In this document: positions 50,885 to 61,654 of the stretch, piece by piece | Numbering within the stretch: the first letter of the stretch is position 1 | Layout: the number at the start of each line of letters is the position of its first letter | Assembly: GCF_001619985.1 (NCBI RefSeq) | Contig: NW_017264194.1 | Coordinates: 2,041,511-2,105,510, forward strand | From: Xylona heveae TC161 | Lineage: Eukaryota > Ascomycota > Xylonomycetes > Xylonales > Xylonaceae | Reading direction: 5' to 3' | Length of the DNA: 64,000 nucleotides | Position numbers and translations under genes: made by a program | Notes under the pieces: generated by a model | Seen by the model: only the letters and a program-made list of their open reading frames with translations | Told to the model about the DNA's origin: nothing | The model's database searches: none

Positions 50885-52131
50885 CTATTCCACCCGCGCC
50901 ATCAGCTTCCTCCTCAAATCCGCATTGACAACCCCGCCGACTCCAAAGGCCGGCACAATACGACACATGCGCGCAATGCTACTTGTGAGCCAATCCTGAC
51001 GGATCTTGCTCCAGCGCTGAGACCAGCTCAACGCCTTGGCACCCAGGCCGCCAGCACCGTTCGGCCGATTGAACAGATCCAGACCGAGCAAATGGATTGG
51101 CGTGCTGACCAATTGGCATGCTGCCGGGGTGATAAACTGCGCCGCGGTCGCGCGGCTCATGACCTTTTCGACCTCATCTGTCATGGGCAACAGCGGCGCC
51201 AGTTTCGGGGGTAGATTGAAGCTTGCGAAAATGGTAAGACAGTCGCGGATGGCGAAAAGGGCAATGGACGCTGGTGGCACGGGCCGAGCAGCACCACCCC
51301 CGCCGCTGGATCCAAACATTTGCGCAAATCGTGAGTCCTTGTATAAGCAGATGCCCATGTTTGCGACGGTGGTTGCTAGGAATTTGGGCATGCCGCTGGA
51401 CGTCGCCGACGCCGCGGAGCCATTGGATACAGATGTTGCGGTGTCGACAGAGTTGGCGGTCAGGTATGTTCCAAAATAGACGAGCTAGGGAGTCGCGTGA
51501 AATGTCAGAATATATCGTATAGAGAAATACTGAGTGGTGAGGTATCATGTGATGGAGTTTTCATTTGACCAATTGTTCTTGATTTGAAGAATGCAGGAAG
51601 ATCAATATGATGAAATGGGGGAATTGAGACGGTACGGCATAAGAAGGTGTTGCAACGTACATATATTAATCCGAATGGCTTGGAGAATATAAACTTGTGT
51701 GGTCGAAGAAGTGCATGTTTCAGCTGCTGTCCGACACTTGAGAGCAGGGTGGTATGTCCGGCCGACTTTTCTATAATGGCTCTGTAATTATCAGAAAAGA
51801 AGAATAATCAGTTAGCCAAGCTCATCATCAAAAACAATTCTATGGAATTATTGTGAAATGGTTGTTTTCATTGCATGCTGTGCTCTGTTGTCGTCGTGTG
51901 GTTATGAAATCAGAAGAATCGGCGGATTCGGGGCCAAACGTACCGATCAATCACGATAATGGCCGGTGCGACAAGAACACTTGCAGTGCTTGCAGATGCA
52001 ACGTCCGCGGCAAGACGCAGGCCCAGATTACTCGTGTTCCAACGAGACGCAGCATCATGATGTTGCTGCTGCCGCTGGCCGTGCTCGAATTGTGCCGTCA
52101 GAGGCCTTGTCAGCGCGGCCTTGTCGTCCAT
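50885..52131 (-). CDS. Conserved multi-pass membrane protein of unknown function
   Basis: Three exons, 52131-51944, 51781-51661 and 51484-50885, give 302 aa. The protein begins MDDKAALTRPLTAQFEHG and has several hydrophobic segments: ASTASVLVAPAIIVIDR, PFGLIYLVYFGTYLTANSVD (across the exon 2-3 junction), VPPASIALFAIRDCLTIFAS and FITPAACQLVSTPIHLLGLD. Conserved-looking motifs are FLATTVANMGICLYKDSRFA, IRDCLTIFASFNLPP and the C-terminal ARMCRIVPAFGVGGVVN. The repeated Pro/Arg turns and matrix-like composition suggest an organelle membrane protein, perhaps mitochondrial, but I know no named family. The splice joins IDR to AIIEKSAG and GLIY to LVYFG in frame. Confidence 0.72.
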
Positions 52132-52898
52132 ACTCAAATGTCCCTATCCAAGTTGTCGTCCACTTTGGTCGGAGAAACCTGCTGGGGAAGCCCGGAGACA
52201 ATCGGGAGTGGGAGATTCTCCGTGCGCCGCGCGGGAGACCGACCGGAAAAACAGGGATGTGTGAGTAATACGCAGCTGATGCGACGTATTAATTCTTTCC
52301 ACCGGTTGGATGCGCGAAGAAAGAAAGAGAGTGGGAGAGAATCTTTTGGAGAAATCAAATGTCTAGTAAAAGCATTGGAAGAAGAGAGCAAATAATAATA
52401 CGAAATAAGAGCAACAATGCTCGGGATTACGCCCGAATGATGACTCTTGTGTGTTTTGGGGGTTGGAAAACTTTGCCTTATCGCGTAGGAGAGATTGCAA
52501 TGTCTTAACTGGATTCAGGTCAAATCAAGGGGATGCTGACCCGAAGTCCGGTCTCGGCCTCGGGAGTGGATCCGACAACGCCGAAAGTCTACCTGCTGGC
52601 ACGAGTTATGGCATGTTGAACTTTGACACGACAGGCATACCATTGCATTGCAACGAAACGATGAATTAAACAGTACGGAGTACACGGTGAAAGTATATTT
52701 GGTTTCTCTGGTCGTTCTTTCGGCTTTAGAATGATATACGAGACATAATTCGTAATTCGGTGTAGATATAAAACTGGAATTTGTTTATATAGGGTATATC
52801 CAGGCCATATGCTTAAACAAAAGAGTATATCTCAATACAACAATTCGATAGAGTACAGTAGCTCTATATGAATCAAAAGAAGAAGCATCCGTCCAATG
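52132..52898. other. Upstream region of the membrane-protein gene and VPS36 3' flank
   Basis: 767 bp. AT-rich toward VPS36. No gene is seen. Confidence 0.5.
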
Positions 52899-54895
52899 CT
52901 AGACATGCTTCATAAATGCATTTTCCCAAAATTTGACACCTTCAACGCTCTCCTCCCGGCATAACGCGCCTCGCTCTTCTGCCATTTCCAACTCCTCCGT
53001 CGCAACGCCAACACTCCATCCAAATCGCTCAGCTGTCTCGGAGGCAGTGACACCTCTACCAAACAGCTGCCTGTCCCATTGAAGCTCAGGTGAGAATGCA
53101 TCAAGAGCAGATTGGTGGAGCCATGCAACGATACTGTCGATAATCTTGTCGTCGTTCCAGTCTCGCCCTTGCACTACCAGCAACCCACTTCGGAACGTCC
53201 GTAGCCGTACGGGCAACTTGAGCTTTTCCCACAGCTGGGCAGCCTTTTCAAAGTCCAGAGGGCTGACCAATTCTACTCCGCCTCGAGCGCGGTTGAAAAG
53301 GGCCCACAGGTCCACGAGACTCATCATGCCCCCTTCGCGTCGTAACACTCCTCTCGCATCATCCGTGAGAAACTCGGCTAGGTTCCTTGATAGTTCAGAA
53401 ATGTATAAAGATTCTGAATTGCTGCCAGACCCCAGCATATCTCTAGTCGTGACCAGGCCGAGGGCGCTCGCAGATTGAGAGAGGAGAGCATCCGCTTCCG
53501 ATGAATTTGTGTCGTTCGAACTCCGTGCTTGCGAAGCAAATGACTCTGCCAACGCCACAATTTCTTTAGCCGATGTCATCAAAGCCTCCAAATCTTCAAA
53601 AGCATTCCCAATAACCAGTTCGTTATTCTTGCGGATTTCTTGGCCACGTCTTTCCAGAGCCGCAATCCCCACATTCCTTTGCACTGCAGGCGGAAAGGTT
53701 CTGCCTGATGGCTCCGCTGCGCCCTCTTCTGCGCGATGAACCGGCCTAGGTATTGGCGGCGCCCCTTGTAATAGCCATTTGCGTTGTACCATGGCGCTCT
53801 TGAGCCGCTCCAAGAATATTTTTTCCCCTCCCGCACGAAATGAGAATTTGATGCTGTCTGCCGATGTGCCTATTTTTGTGCTTCCTGGCTTGAGCGATGG
53901 TCCGGGCGAGTCAACGCGAACAGGGCCATCCTCCAACAACGATTGTGTTGTTGTATGCACCGACACAAGGGACGCGCCGCATATTTCGCAATTCACGAGG
54001 GATGGGTGGTTATGAAATGTACACCGCGGGCAAGCGATAGCGGAGTGGGAGTTTGAATACGAAGGTGAATCCCCTGTCCGAGCATCCCTCAGAACTGGAG
54101 CCGGTGCCCCTATAGATGTTTCCAACGCTGGAGCAGCCTGGGACGCTGGTGTCTGTGAGTTAAGTGATGACCGATTTGATGCGCTTGCAATGGCTGCTTT
54201 GATAACATGTAGAAGCGGAGGCTTGATCCCACATGCAAGACATGGCGGAAGCGGCGTATGGATGTTCGCGATTGCTGGATCGAAATTAGATGGAACAGGA
54301 TTCGAGAAGGAACAGATGGGACAGATCCAGGTCGCATTGCTGACTGAGGGAGGCGGTGGCGGCGGTGGCCGGAGCGAAGAGTCACTGCGGGAGACTGGGC
54401 TTGCTGAAGCGCTTCTAAAAGGAAGGTTGGCGGTTGGCGACTGGGCGTACTGTGTTGCTAATCTAGAGGGTTTGAGGTGTAGAGTTATTTTTGGAGAAGA
54501 CTTAAGGAACCCGGCCTATAGTAGACCACATGAATATATGTCGCTTCTCATCAGCTTCTGTCTCTAACGTACGTAGAACTCAAAGCGATCAACATCTTTC
54601 AGCTGAATTCCCACAGAATACTTTCGTGGTTCCTCATTATCGACATAACAGGCTCGGTGCGAGGTTAGATAGGCATGGCCATTTTGATAGGCGGAAAGTT
54701 TGTATTTTCTATCAATACGTCAGCTCCCTATCTATACCAAGCATCCGATATTTATGCTTAAGTTCGGGGAACCCGGTGGCCAAGCAAAGCGTACCCCTCG
54801 TATAAACCGACAGAGTCCTGGACAAACAGCAGTGTCTCATCAGGTAGTAAAGACGGCCGCAATGCGGTAGTCAGGTCAATTTGTTGGAATGTCAT
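52899..54895 (-). CDS. VPS36: ESCRT-II subunit Vps36 with GLUE domain and two zinc fingers
   Basis: Three exons, 54895-54795, 54708-54573 and 54515-52899, give 617 aa. The GLUE (split PH) domain is coded across all exons: FQQIDLTTALRPSLLPDETL, FVQDSVGLYEGKYK, YQNGHAYLTSHRACYVDNEE, YSVGIQLKDVDRFEFYAGF. Inserted in it are two zinc fingers, C-P-I-C...C-L-A-C and C-P-R-C...C-E-I-C, the latter NZF-like (ubiquitin binding). The C-terminal EAP45 winged-helix part includes LYISELSRNLAEFL, GGMMSLVDLWALFNRARGG, LVSPLDFEKAAQLWEKL and SETAERFGWSVGVATEELE. With Vps22 and Vps25 it sorts ubiquitinated cargo into multivesicular bodies. Without the two small upstream exons the GLUE domain is missing. Confidence 0.92.
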
Positions 54896-55422
54896 TCAGT
54901 CATCCGGCTGATCTGGGCTACGTTGATTGTAAGGATGTAGATGTAAACTGGCAAATGGTCTGAAGCAATGCGCGATCTGAGCGGTGATAGCTCATGACGC
55001 CGATGTTGTGATAGAGACCCTTATCAACATTAACAGGGTAACAGTCTGGGATGGAATGACGATCACTTTCCCATAATAATTGATCTTGAAAAGGTTTAGC
55101 TCAAGTACAGAGTAGGTGCTGTGCAGTCAAATTACCTTATGTAATCAACTCTGCGGCCATTTATCCGCTGGCTGAAATTGGTGACTGCCTTTCATCGCCC
55201 GCTGGTCTGACACCGGATCACTTATCATCATATTTCAGCTCGACAGCCTTTCCATATTTGTTTTCTATTCTGATATCTTCACTTCTAAAAGTATTTGCTC
55301 TCTTTATTTAACTGATAATTCTTATTGCGTGCATCGCCAACCGGCTCACTTCTCGAGACTTCTCATTTGCCTGCGTGATCACTCGTCGCGCCGCCGTGGC
55401 GATTAGTTGAACGGATCACAAA
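54896..55422. promoter_or_regulatory. Divergent promoter, VPS36 / THP3-like
   Basis: 527 bp between starts. The CT-rich leader lies next to THP3. No defined site. Confidence 0.4.
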
Positions 55423-57127
55423 ATGTCCAGTACGTCTAGCCATTTTTCCTGCCTGTAACCTTACACTGACTTTTCTTTCTAGCGCATACAGCATACACGG
55501 CTGTGGCCGCACGTAAAAGCCTGAATCGTCCAGCTATGCAGTCACATGTACGGCATTTTCCCCTTGGCAATGCGAAGACCACTCCTGCTCATCAACATTC
55601 ACAGACACCTAACGGTAAAATGGCCGCAAGTAATGAGAGTCAAACGACGACCAAAACAAAAAAGATAGACTGGCCGATGGGAGTTCGGCTGTATGTACAA
55701 CGATCCTTTGTCCCAGAGAATAACATTCCCGGCATTGAAAAGACGGATATGGAAAAGAAGTTGAAAGAGGTCATAACCCAAGCCGCTGAGCACGACACTT
55801 TGAACTCGATCGACTGGGACACACTACCGTTGCCGCAGCAAATGATACAGAGTGAGAGGGCAAAGCTAGCCTCGTCATCAGCGGCGCCTCACTGGAGCCA
55901 GAGCTTTTCTGCTCTGTTCGTAAAAGACTCCGAAAAAGAGAAAACTTCAAAGAAGCGGAAATCGGCCGAAACGACAACATTACCAGTTGCGCAGGAAAGC
56001 TTGCCCCCCTGGCGTAAGACTAACGCTCGTAACAATGCCTTTGAAGATCGTATTTCGCACCCTAAGGTACCATCAGTTGACAGGGGTGATAAGCGCCAGC
56101 GCAAATTCGAGGAAGATTTTAGCCGGAACGATCCAAGTAAGTCTGACATTAATCTGGAAAAACGAAGGCGGCGTTTTGAAGGCGTACGACTTGGCGCCGA
56201 ATATACTCGAGCCTCCAGCCGTGAGGACTCTGCGACGTCAGAAGGAGAGGCAGGACCAGTCGTCGGGCGATGCCAGCAGCTCGAAAAAAAATATTTCAGA
56301 CTTACTGCTGCCCCCAACCCGGACAGCGTGCGACCTCTTGATGTCTTGGAACGGACACTTGAAATGTTGAAAAGGAAATGGCGGAAGGAGAACAACTATT
56401 CTTATATTTGCGACCAGTTCAAATCACTTCGGCAAGATCTTACTGTTCAGCATATTAAGAATGAATTCACAGTCAAGGTCTATGAGATTCACGCGAGGAT
56501 TGCCTTGGAGAAGGGGGATATTGGTGAGTATAATCAGTGCCAGACACAACTGCGAGGATTGTATGCGCAAAACCTCGGCGGTAATCCGGTAGAGTTCAAG
56601 GCATACCGTATACTTTATTTTATTCATACTTGTAACCGGACCGATATGAATGAGGTCCTGGCAGATCTAACCGCAACAGAGAAGCAACAACCGGCCATCA
56701 AGCATGCTCTAGATGTCCGCTCGGCCTTGGCGTTGGGGAACTATCATCGGTTCTTTCAATTATATCTCAACACACCAAACATGGGCGCTTACCTGATGGA
56801 CATGTTCATTGTTCGCGAGCGTCTCTTGGCTCTGGCCAATATCTGTAAAGCGTAAGGAGCTGTCCCCTTCCACAGAAGTGAATTGTTTGCGCTAACATGT
56901 ACTTGTGCGGCAGTTATCGACCTGACGTCAAACTCCGATTCATTACTGAAGAACTTGGTTTTGAGTCCGACGGCGAGACTGTGCAATTCTTCGTAGAACA
57001 CGACGCCCAGCATCTATTAGAAGAGCGAGAAGACGGTGTTCGCTTGCTAACAGGCAAAGCTGGCGCACTCTTTGAAGTTGCAAAAAGTGTTGCATTCAAG
57101 CGAGTTGATATCAAGGGCCAGATCTGA
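55423..57127 (+). CDS. THP3: SAC3/GANP-domain protein, Thp3/LENG8-like
   Basis: Three exons, 55423-55429 (7 nt), 55483-56851 and 56914-57127, give 529 aa. The start MSTHTAYTAV comes from joining ATGTCCA to exon 2. A basic, disordered N-terminal half carries RLGAEYTRASS-like stretches and several nuclear localisation signals. The SAC3/GANP domain begins QCQQLEKKYFRLTAAPNPDS-like, then SYICDQFKSLRQDLTVQHIK, NEFTVKVYEIHARIALEKGD and YNQCQTQLRGLYAQN, and ends with the winged-helix part in exon 3 (LRFITEELGFESDGE, then AKSVAFKRVDIKGQI). In yeast Thp3 works with Csn12 in transcription elongation and splicing. The 7-nt first exon has a GTACGT donor. An ATG further into exon 2 could be an alternative start. 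Confidence 0.85.
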
Positions 57128-59369
57128 GCTCCAGCTACCTCTCTTTGATCATTGGACCCTGCCAGGATACACGATCGCCTCCCATTTTCTTTTCGCCTTT
57201 CTAACTTGCACCGGATACCCGCTTTCCACCGTCAGTATGATTTTATAATTCTCGATGCGTTTCTCGCCGGTCTCTCGTGAAATTCAAAGCCCAACTGTCT
57301 GTCAATTGAAGGGGTCAGTCACGAACGCCTTTGCTCTAAACTCACTACCTTTTTTTCGAGACGTTCCCGTTCTTATCCCCTTCCTTGCCTTTTCAAATTA
57401 TCCTGCCGCAATCGATCACGCAACCTCGAGCGACGAGCATTTCTATAATCGATGATATAGTCATTCGCCTGATACTATCGCGCCGATCCTAAACAGCCAC
57501 CTTCAGATTAGATATCATTAACATCCTCAGTATACGCTTGCCATTTTCGTCTTGGCGTCATCATCACAGTTGGGATATGTGTCTGGTCTTCTTTGCTTTC
57601 ATTCCCTTTACCGCTTGCCTTGTTCTTTATGGCGTTCGATTGTGCAAGAGATGTAATGTCGCGATTGTTGCATGCTAGAAAAATGAAAGACAAAGAGAAT
57701 CTGCAGTATTCATTTCCCCTAGCATATACTAAGGGACGTAATGATTGATTGAGGTCAAAATTTGATTTTGGCTGCACTTGCTAGAGATATTGCACTAAGC
57801 CATTGAGCCTGAATAAAAGCATAAGCAACACACCTGGTAAATTGCTATCTGGTAATTTTATCCCTGGAAACTGTCACTCATCCAAAGGGGTGAAATTGCT
57901 CCACAATCAATCAATAATGACGCGTGTGCAACTGCAGTCGAAACTGTTGACCGGGCTACATCCTTACCGGAAACCAAAAGGAAAACGACCGCTTCCTAGT
58001 GCTTGGTTGGAATCATGATCATAATAATGAAACGAGCGACTCATGCTTTGAGGTTTGCCGCCTGCCCATGCTCACCCTTGTCTGTGGTGAGATCGGTACA
58101 CATGGGGAAATGTAGTCGAACTTACGGGACCCACGACACGCAATTTCATGTTATAGCATGACTGAGAGCTCGCATCATCGGATATTTGCTGTATAGATAA
58201 TTCGGAGTCCGTGACTTCTATCACATCTACGGCATTGGATGACCGTGGGTGCCTCATTTGCTTTTGATTCCTCAGCTGATGAAAGGTTCAAATCCCGGAG
58301 TCTAATTCTTTGTCTACGAAGACCCTGTCAACTTGGCTGACCAAATAGAAAAGGTTGCGGGACGGCAAATAACGAGTTTCTCTCTATTATTATCATTGAC
58401 GATATGAGCCCAATAGATTGAGCTTTACGACGAGTTCAAAGTCTTCTCCTCCAAATCGGGACGGCATATTAGAAGTCTTTATGGTATTACCTGGACCTGT
58501 GGTAACTGCATGATCTACCGATAGAATTAGGGTAGTATTCCGCAAGGGCCACCAAAGACCACGCGACAAGGATCAACTACTCCGTTTATTCTACCGATTT
58601 TCGTCCTTGCTTGCTGCTGGCTTGATTGCATCTGCATGTTCTGAGCACCAATACAAAAGGTCACTCGTTTTAGAGGAGTTATTCGCGATCGAGGCGGCGC
58701 CCAAGCCAAAGGTTGTCGAAAGAGGAGCGCCCGACAGCGATAGGATAATCACAAGCGCCTAGCCACCACTACGTACTTCTACCCATTATTGCGAACAAGA
58801 ACAACCTTGCCGGTTCTCTCTGGTTGTCCGCTATCGATTATCGAATCGAGCGACCGGTCCACCCGTCAAGCCGTCAAAGAAGCCTTGACCAGGAGATAGC
58901 GGGGCAGAGACGGGCCATTCTAACCAGAATCTCACCAACCAGACCCCTCTATCGTTCACACGCGAGACGCCCTAACTTTCATTGTCCAAGGAATCTGGCA
59001 GTCCGGCCAGATTACTACTGCAATATCGGCCATTGCGCGCTTCATTCTTTGACGTGCGTGCCCGTTTTCCATACCTCCCACGCTCCTGGCAACCTTTTTT
59101 GGGACTTTGAACTGGCGAGAAAGCAAAAATTGATTCATTCGGCTTCTAACTGAGAGGCAACTCTGTACTTGGAAAAGAAGGGAAAACGCTCGTCGCTTCT
59201 CCCCCATTGCTTCTCGCAACACCTCCCTTCTAAGGGGCCTAAACTTCCCTGTATCGACCGAGGCTCGGCTCTGATCGGCCCTGACTCCACCATCTTCAAC
59301 GGGGGTCAGCCCCAAGACCGCGACATTTTGGATCTTGAGCGACCAAGCGCCGCTTGCGATAGATAAATC
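57128..59369. other. Long region between THP3 and BEM1
   Basis: 2.24 kb with only the unresolved minus-strand candidate above. The right part (58800-59370) is probably the BEM1 promoter and leader, CT-rich around 59160-59240. A 154-codon minus frame there (58956-59420) has no domain. Confidence 0.5.
57508..58790 (-). other. Possible spliced gene, model unresolved
   Basis: The minus strand holds several protein-like stretches in different frames with nearby GT-AG signals: FGLGAASIANNSSKTSDLLY (about 58705-58645), NMQMQSSQQQARTKI (about 58650-58605), MRHPRSSNAVDVIEVTDSEL with continuation YNMKLRVVGP (about 58255-58130), and a final segment QSNAIKNKASGKGNESKEDQ then MMTPRRKWQAYTEDVNDI ending at 57508. 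An ATG with a GTACGT donor occurs near 58785. No single model joins them without a stop, and I recognise no family. Either it is a rapidly evolving multi-intron gene or a decayed one; chance is also possible. Confidence 0.3.
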
Positions 59370-61654
59370 ATGAGTGTGGGTTTTTTGCCTTTTTACAGAT
59401 GAAGATGACCCCAAGAGCATCTAGCTAACAGAGGATCTGTTTGCGCAGCGAATCTTCCATCGGCGGTCGAAGCAGGCCGAACGCCCAATCTCAAAACCCC
59501 ACCATATCTCGATACCATCCAAATCTGCCATTGCAATTCTTCCTCCCAAAAAGGTACGTTAGCTTTTTTCGCCTTCATGTTGACCCGATTGCGTTCAGCG
59601 GAGAAATGAGGCTGCCCTGGCGGTCTACTCTTCACTGGTCGCAAGTCGCCAAACAAACAATGGCCTCGGAGCCGCTTAGCTGACATTCCTGCCATGCAAA
59701 CAGGTCATCAGGGCCATAGACGACTATGAACCTCAACTGCACCGGTCTTGGGAATCGGCATCCGACCAAACGATGCGATACCGTCGGCCGGACGAATTCC
59801 TGAGTTTTTCAAAAGGAGATTATTTCCATGTAATTAATCGCGAGAATGATGAGGAGTGGTATGAGGCCTGCAACCCCGCCATTGCAGGAGCCCAGGGGTT
59901 TGTCCCCGTTGAACTATTTGAAACCGTCGGAAAGAACGCCAGAGATAGCGGTGGCTCGGTCAACCAGCAAAGGATCCCCGACCATGACTCGGGTTATTCG
60001 GATCAGTCTGCGGGAAGAGCCAGCGTGTCGGGAGGAATAGATAAGGCTGGGCGTCGATTAACCAAGTCTGGGCCCTCAATTTATGGCGTTGTGCTTTACG
60101 ATTTTGTGGCCGAGCGGCCGGATGAATTGGCAGCCAAGGAAAAGGAGTCGATTATCATTATTGCCCAATCGAACCCGGAATGGTTTGTGGCCAAGCCGAT
60201 TGGGAGACTCGGCGGTCCGGGTCTGATCCCGGTGGCATTTGTCGAAATTTATGACTCCAACACACACCAGCCAGTGGGTGATGCCCAGGAGGCCGTTCGA
60301 ATCGCGCGTATTCCTTCGGTTGAAGAATGGAAGAAGATGGCTGCCGAGTATAAGAACAGCAGTATCTCCCTAGGCCGGCTTGAGGCCGCCAACCTGTATG
60401 GCATGCAGCCGGCCGGGGGCGGTGGAGCCAACCACGCCCGAGGACAGAGTGTTGCAAGCGTACACAACAATTACGGCTATGTAGGTCATCTTGCGAGGGA
60501 GATTTGGTATTGCGCCATCACTTGAGTCCAACGCTAATAGAGTCCATGCACAAATTCAGGAGCACAATTATCATCAGCGAAGTATCAGCGTTGGCGGAAT
60601 ACCACACGACACTCGATATGTCCAAGAATCTGCACCGCAAATGCTAGCACCTGTTTACGCTTCCGTGCCTCGATACTGCTCCGCCGCCGAGAGCTACTGG
60701 TTTGTGGTCGACGTAGTCATGGAGGATGATAGCCATTGGGAATTATGCCGCTATTACTCCGATTTTTATGACTTTCAAATTCAGCTGCTCAGCAAATACC
60801 CCGTGGAAGCCGGAAACGCTGTCAACCCCGAGACACCTACAGCGGAACCAATTCGCACAATCCCATACATGCCTGGACCGGTGAAGATGGTCACCGAACA
60901 AATCACAAAGGGGAGACGAGAAAATCTAGACCATTATGTCAAGGCTCTCCTCAACCTACCACAGCATATTGTCAAGGACCCCTTGGTGAAGAAATTCTTC
61001 GCTCCCCGAAGAGGCGATATTCAAGTCGATCCGTACCGATTATCTGATGCATCGGAAGAGTCCTCCTTTGACCTCTCTCAAGCGGGCTCGCTGCAATCGT
61101 CACAGAACAATCTCAACGAACCAGGATACGGACAAGGCCTGTCAGCCCCGCCCCCGACTTATGGCGCATACCACATGGACAATACTCAATCCGTCTACAC
61201 TGGCGTTGCCCAGCCGCAACAATACCATCACCCGTCGGATATACGGCCAGATATGCTTCGCCAGAACAGCGCTTTCACGCAAGACTCGCACGGCTCGCAA
61301 AGCGTTTTCCACGACCAACCTACCTCGTCCGCTCTGAAAATCAAGTTGCGCCGTAACTCTGAAGTCATTGTTCTCCGGACGACGAAGGATATCACCTATC
61401 AGGACCTCCTCGAAAAGACTGTTGATCGCTTCGAACTAGACCGCGGTGTTGCGCCTGAACTCAACTATCGTTTGGAAATAGAGCCCCAAGTCACCGAGCA
61501 AGGTCGTCTTGAGGATAACTGCATCTATCCGTCCCTCGATAACGATGAGCAATTACAGGAAGTATTACATTCGCTACCAAAGGATGCGAAGCTGCAGGTA
61601 TACGTCAATGCGCGAGACCGTTTACCTGCGGCAGATGTACATGGTGCAAGATAA
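59370..61654 (+). CDS. BEM1: Bem1/BemA polarity scaffold (SH3-SH3-PX-PB1)
   Basis: Secure coding exons are 59449-59553, 59704-60480 and 60560-61654 (658 residues). The start is not certain: ATG AGT at 59370-59375 followed by a 73-nt intron (GTGGGT...CGCAG) gives MSRIFHRRSK and 660 aa. N-terminal motif ISIPSKSAIAILPPKKVIRA. SH3-1 (residues about 37-105; FLSFSKGDYFHVINREND, WYEACNP, GFVPVELFE). SH3-2 (about 145-205; YGVVLYDFVAERPDELAAKE, WFVAKPIGRLGGPGLIPVAF). PX domain (about 315-430; SYWFVVDVVMEDDSHWELCR, YYSDFYDFQIQLL, RRENLDHYVKALLNLP). PB1 (about 555-640; KIKLRRNSEVIVLRTTKDIT). Bem1 links Cdc24, Cdc42 and PAK at growth sites. SH3-1 has an extended loop (EPQLHRSWESASDQTMRYRR). Confidence 0.9.

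Noticed and set aside
58280-58310. GGTTCAAATCC word resembling a tRNA T-loop (box B)
   Set aside because: The T-stem and acceptor arms do not pair and no A box or anticodon arm could be drawn.
58956-59420. 154-codon minus-strand frame
   Set aside because: Lies in the BEM1 promoter, no domain, random composition.
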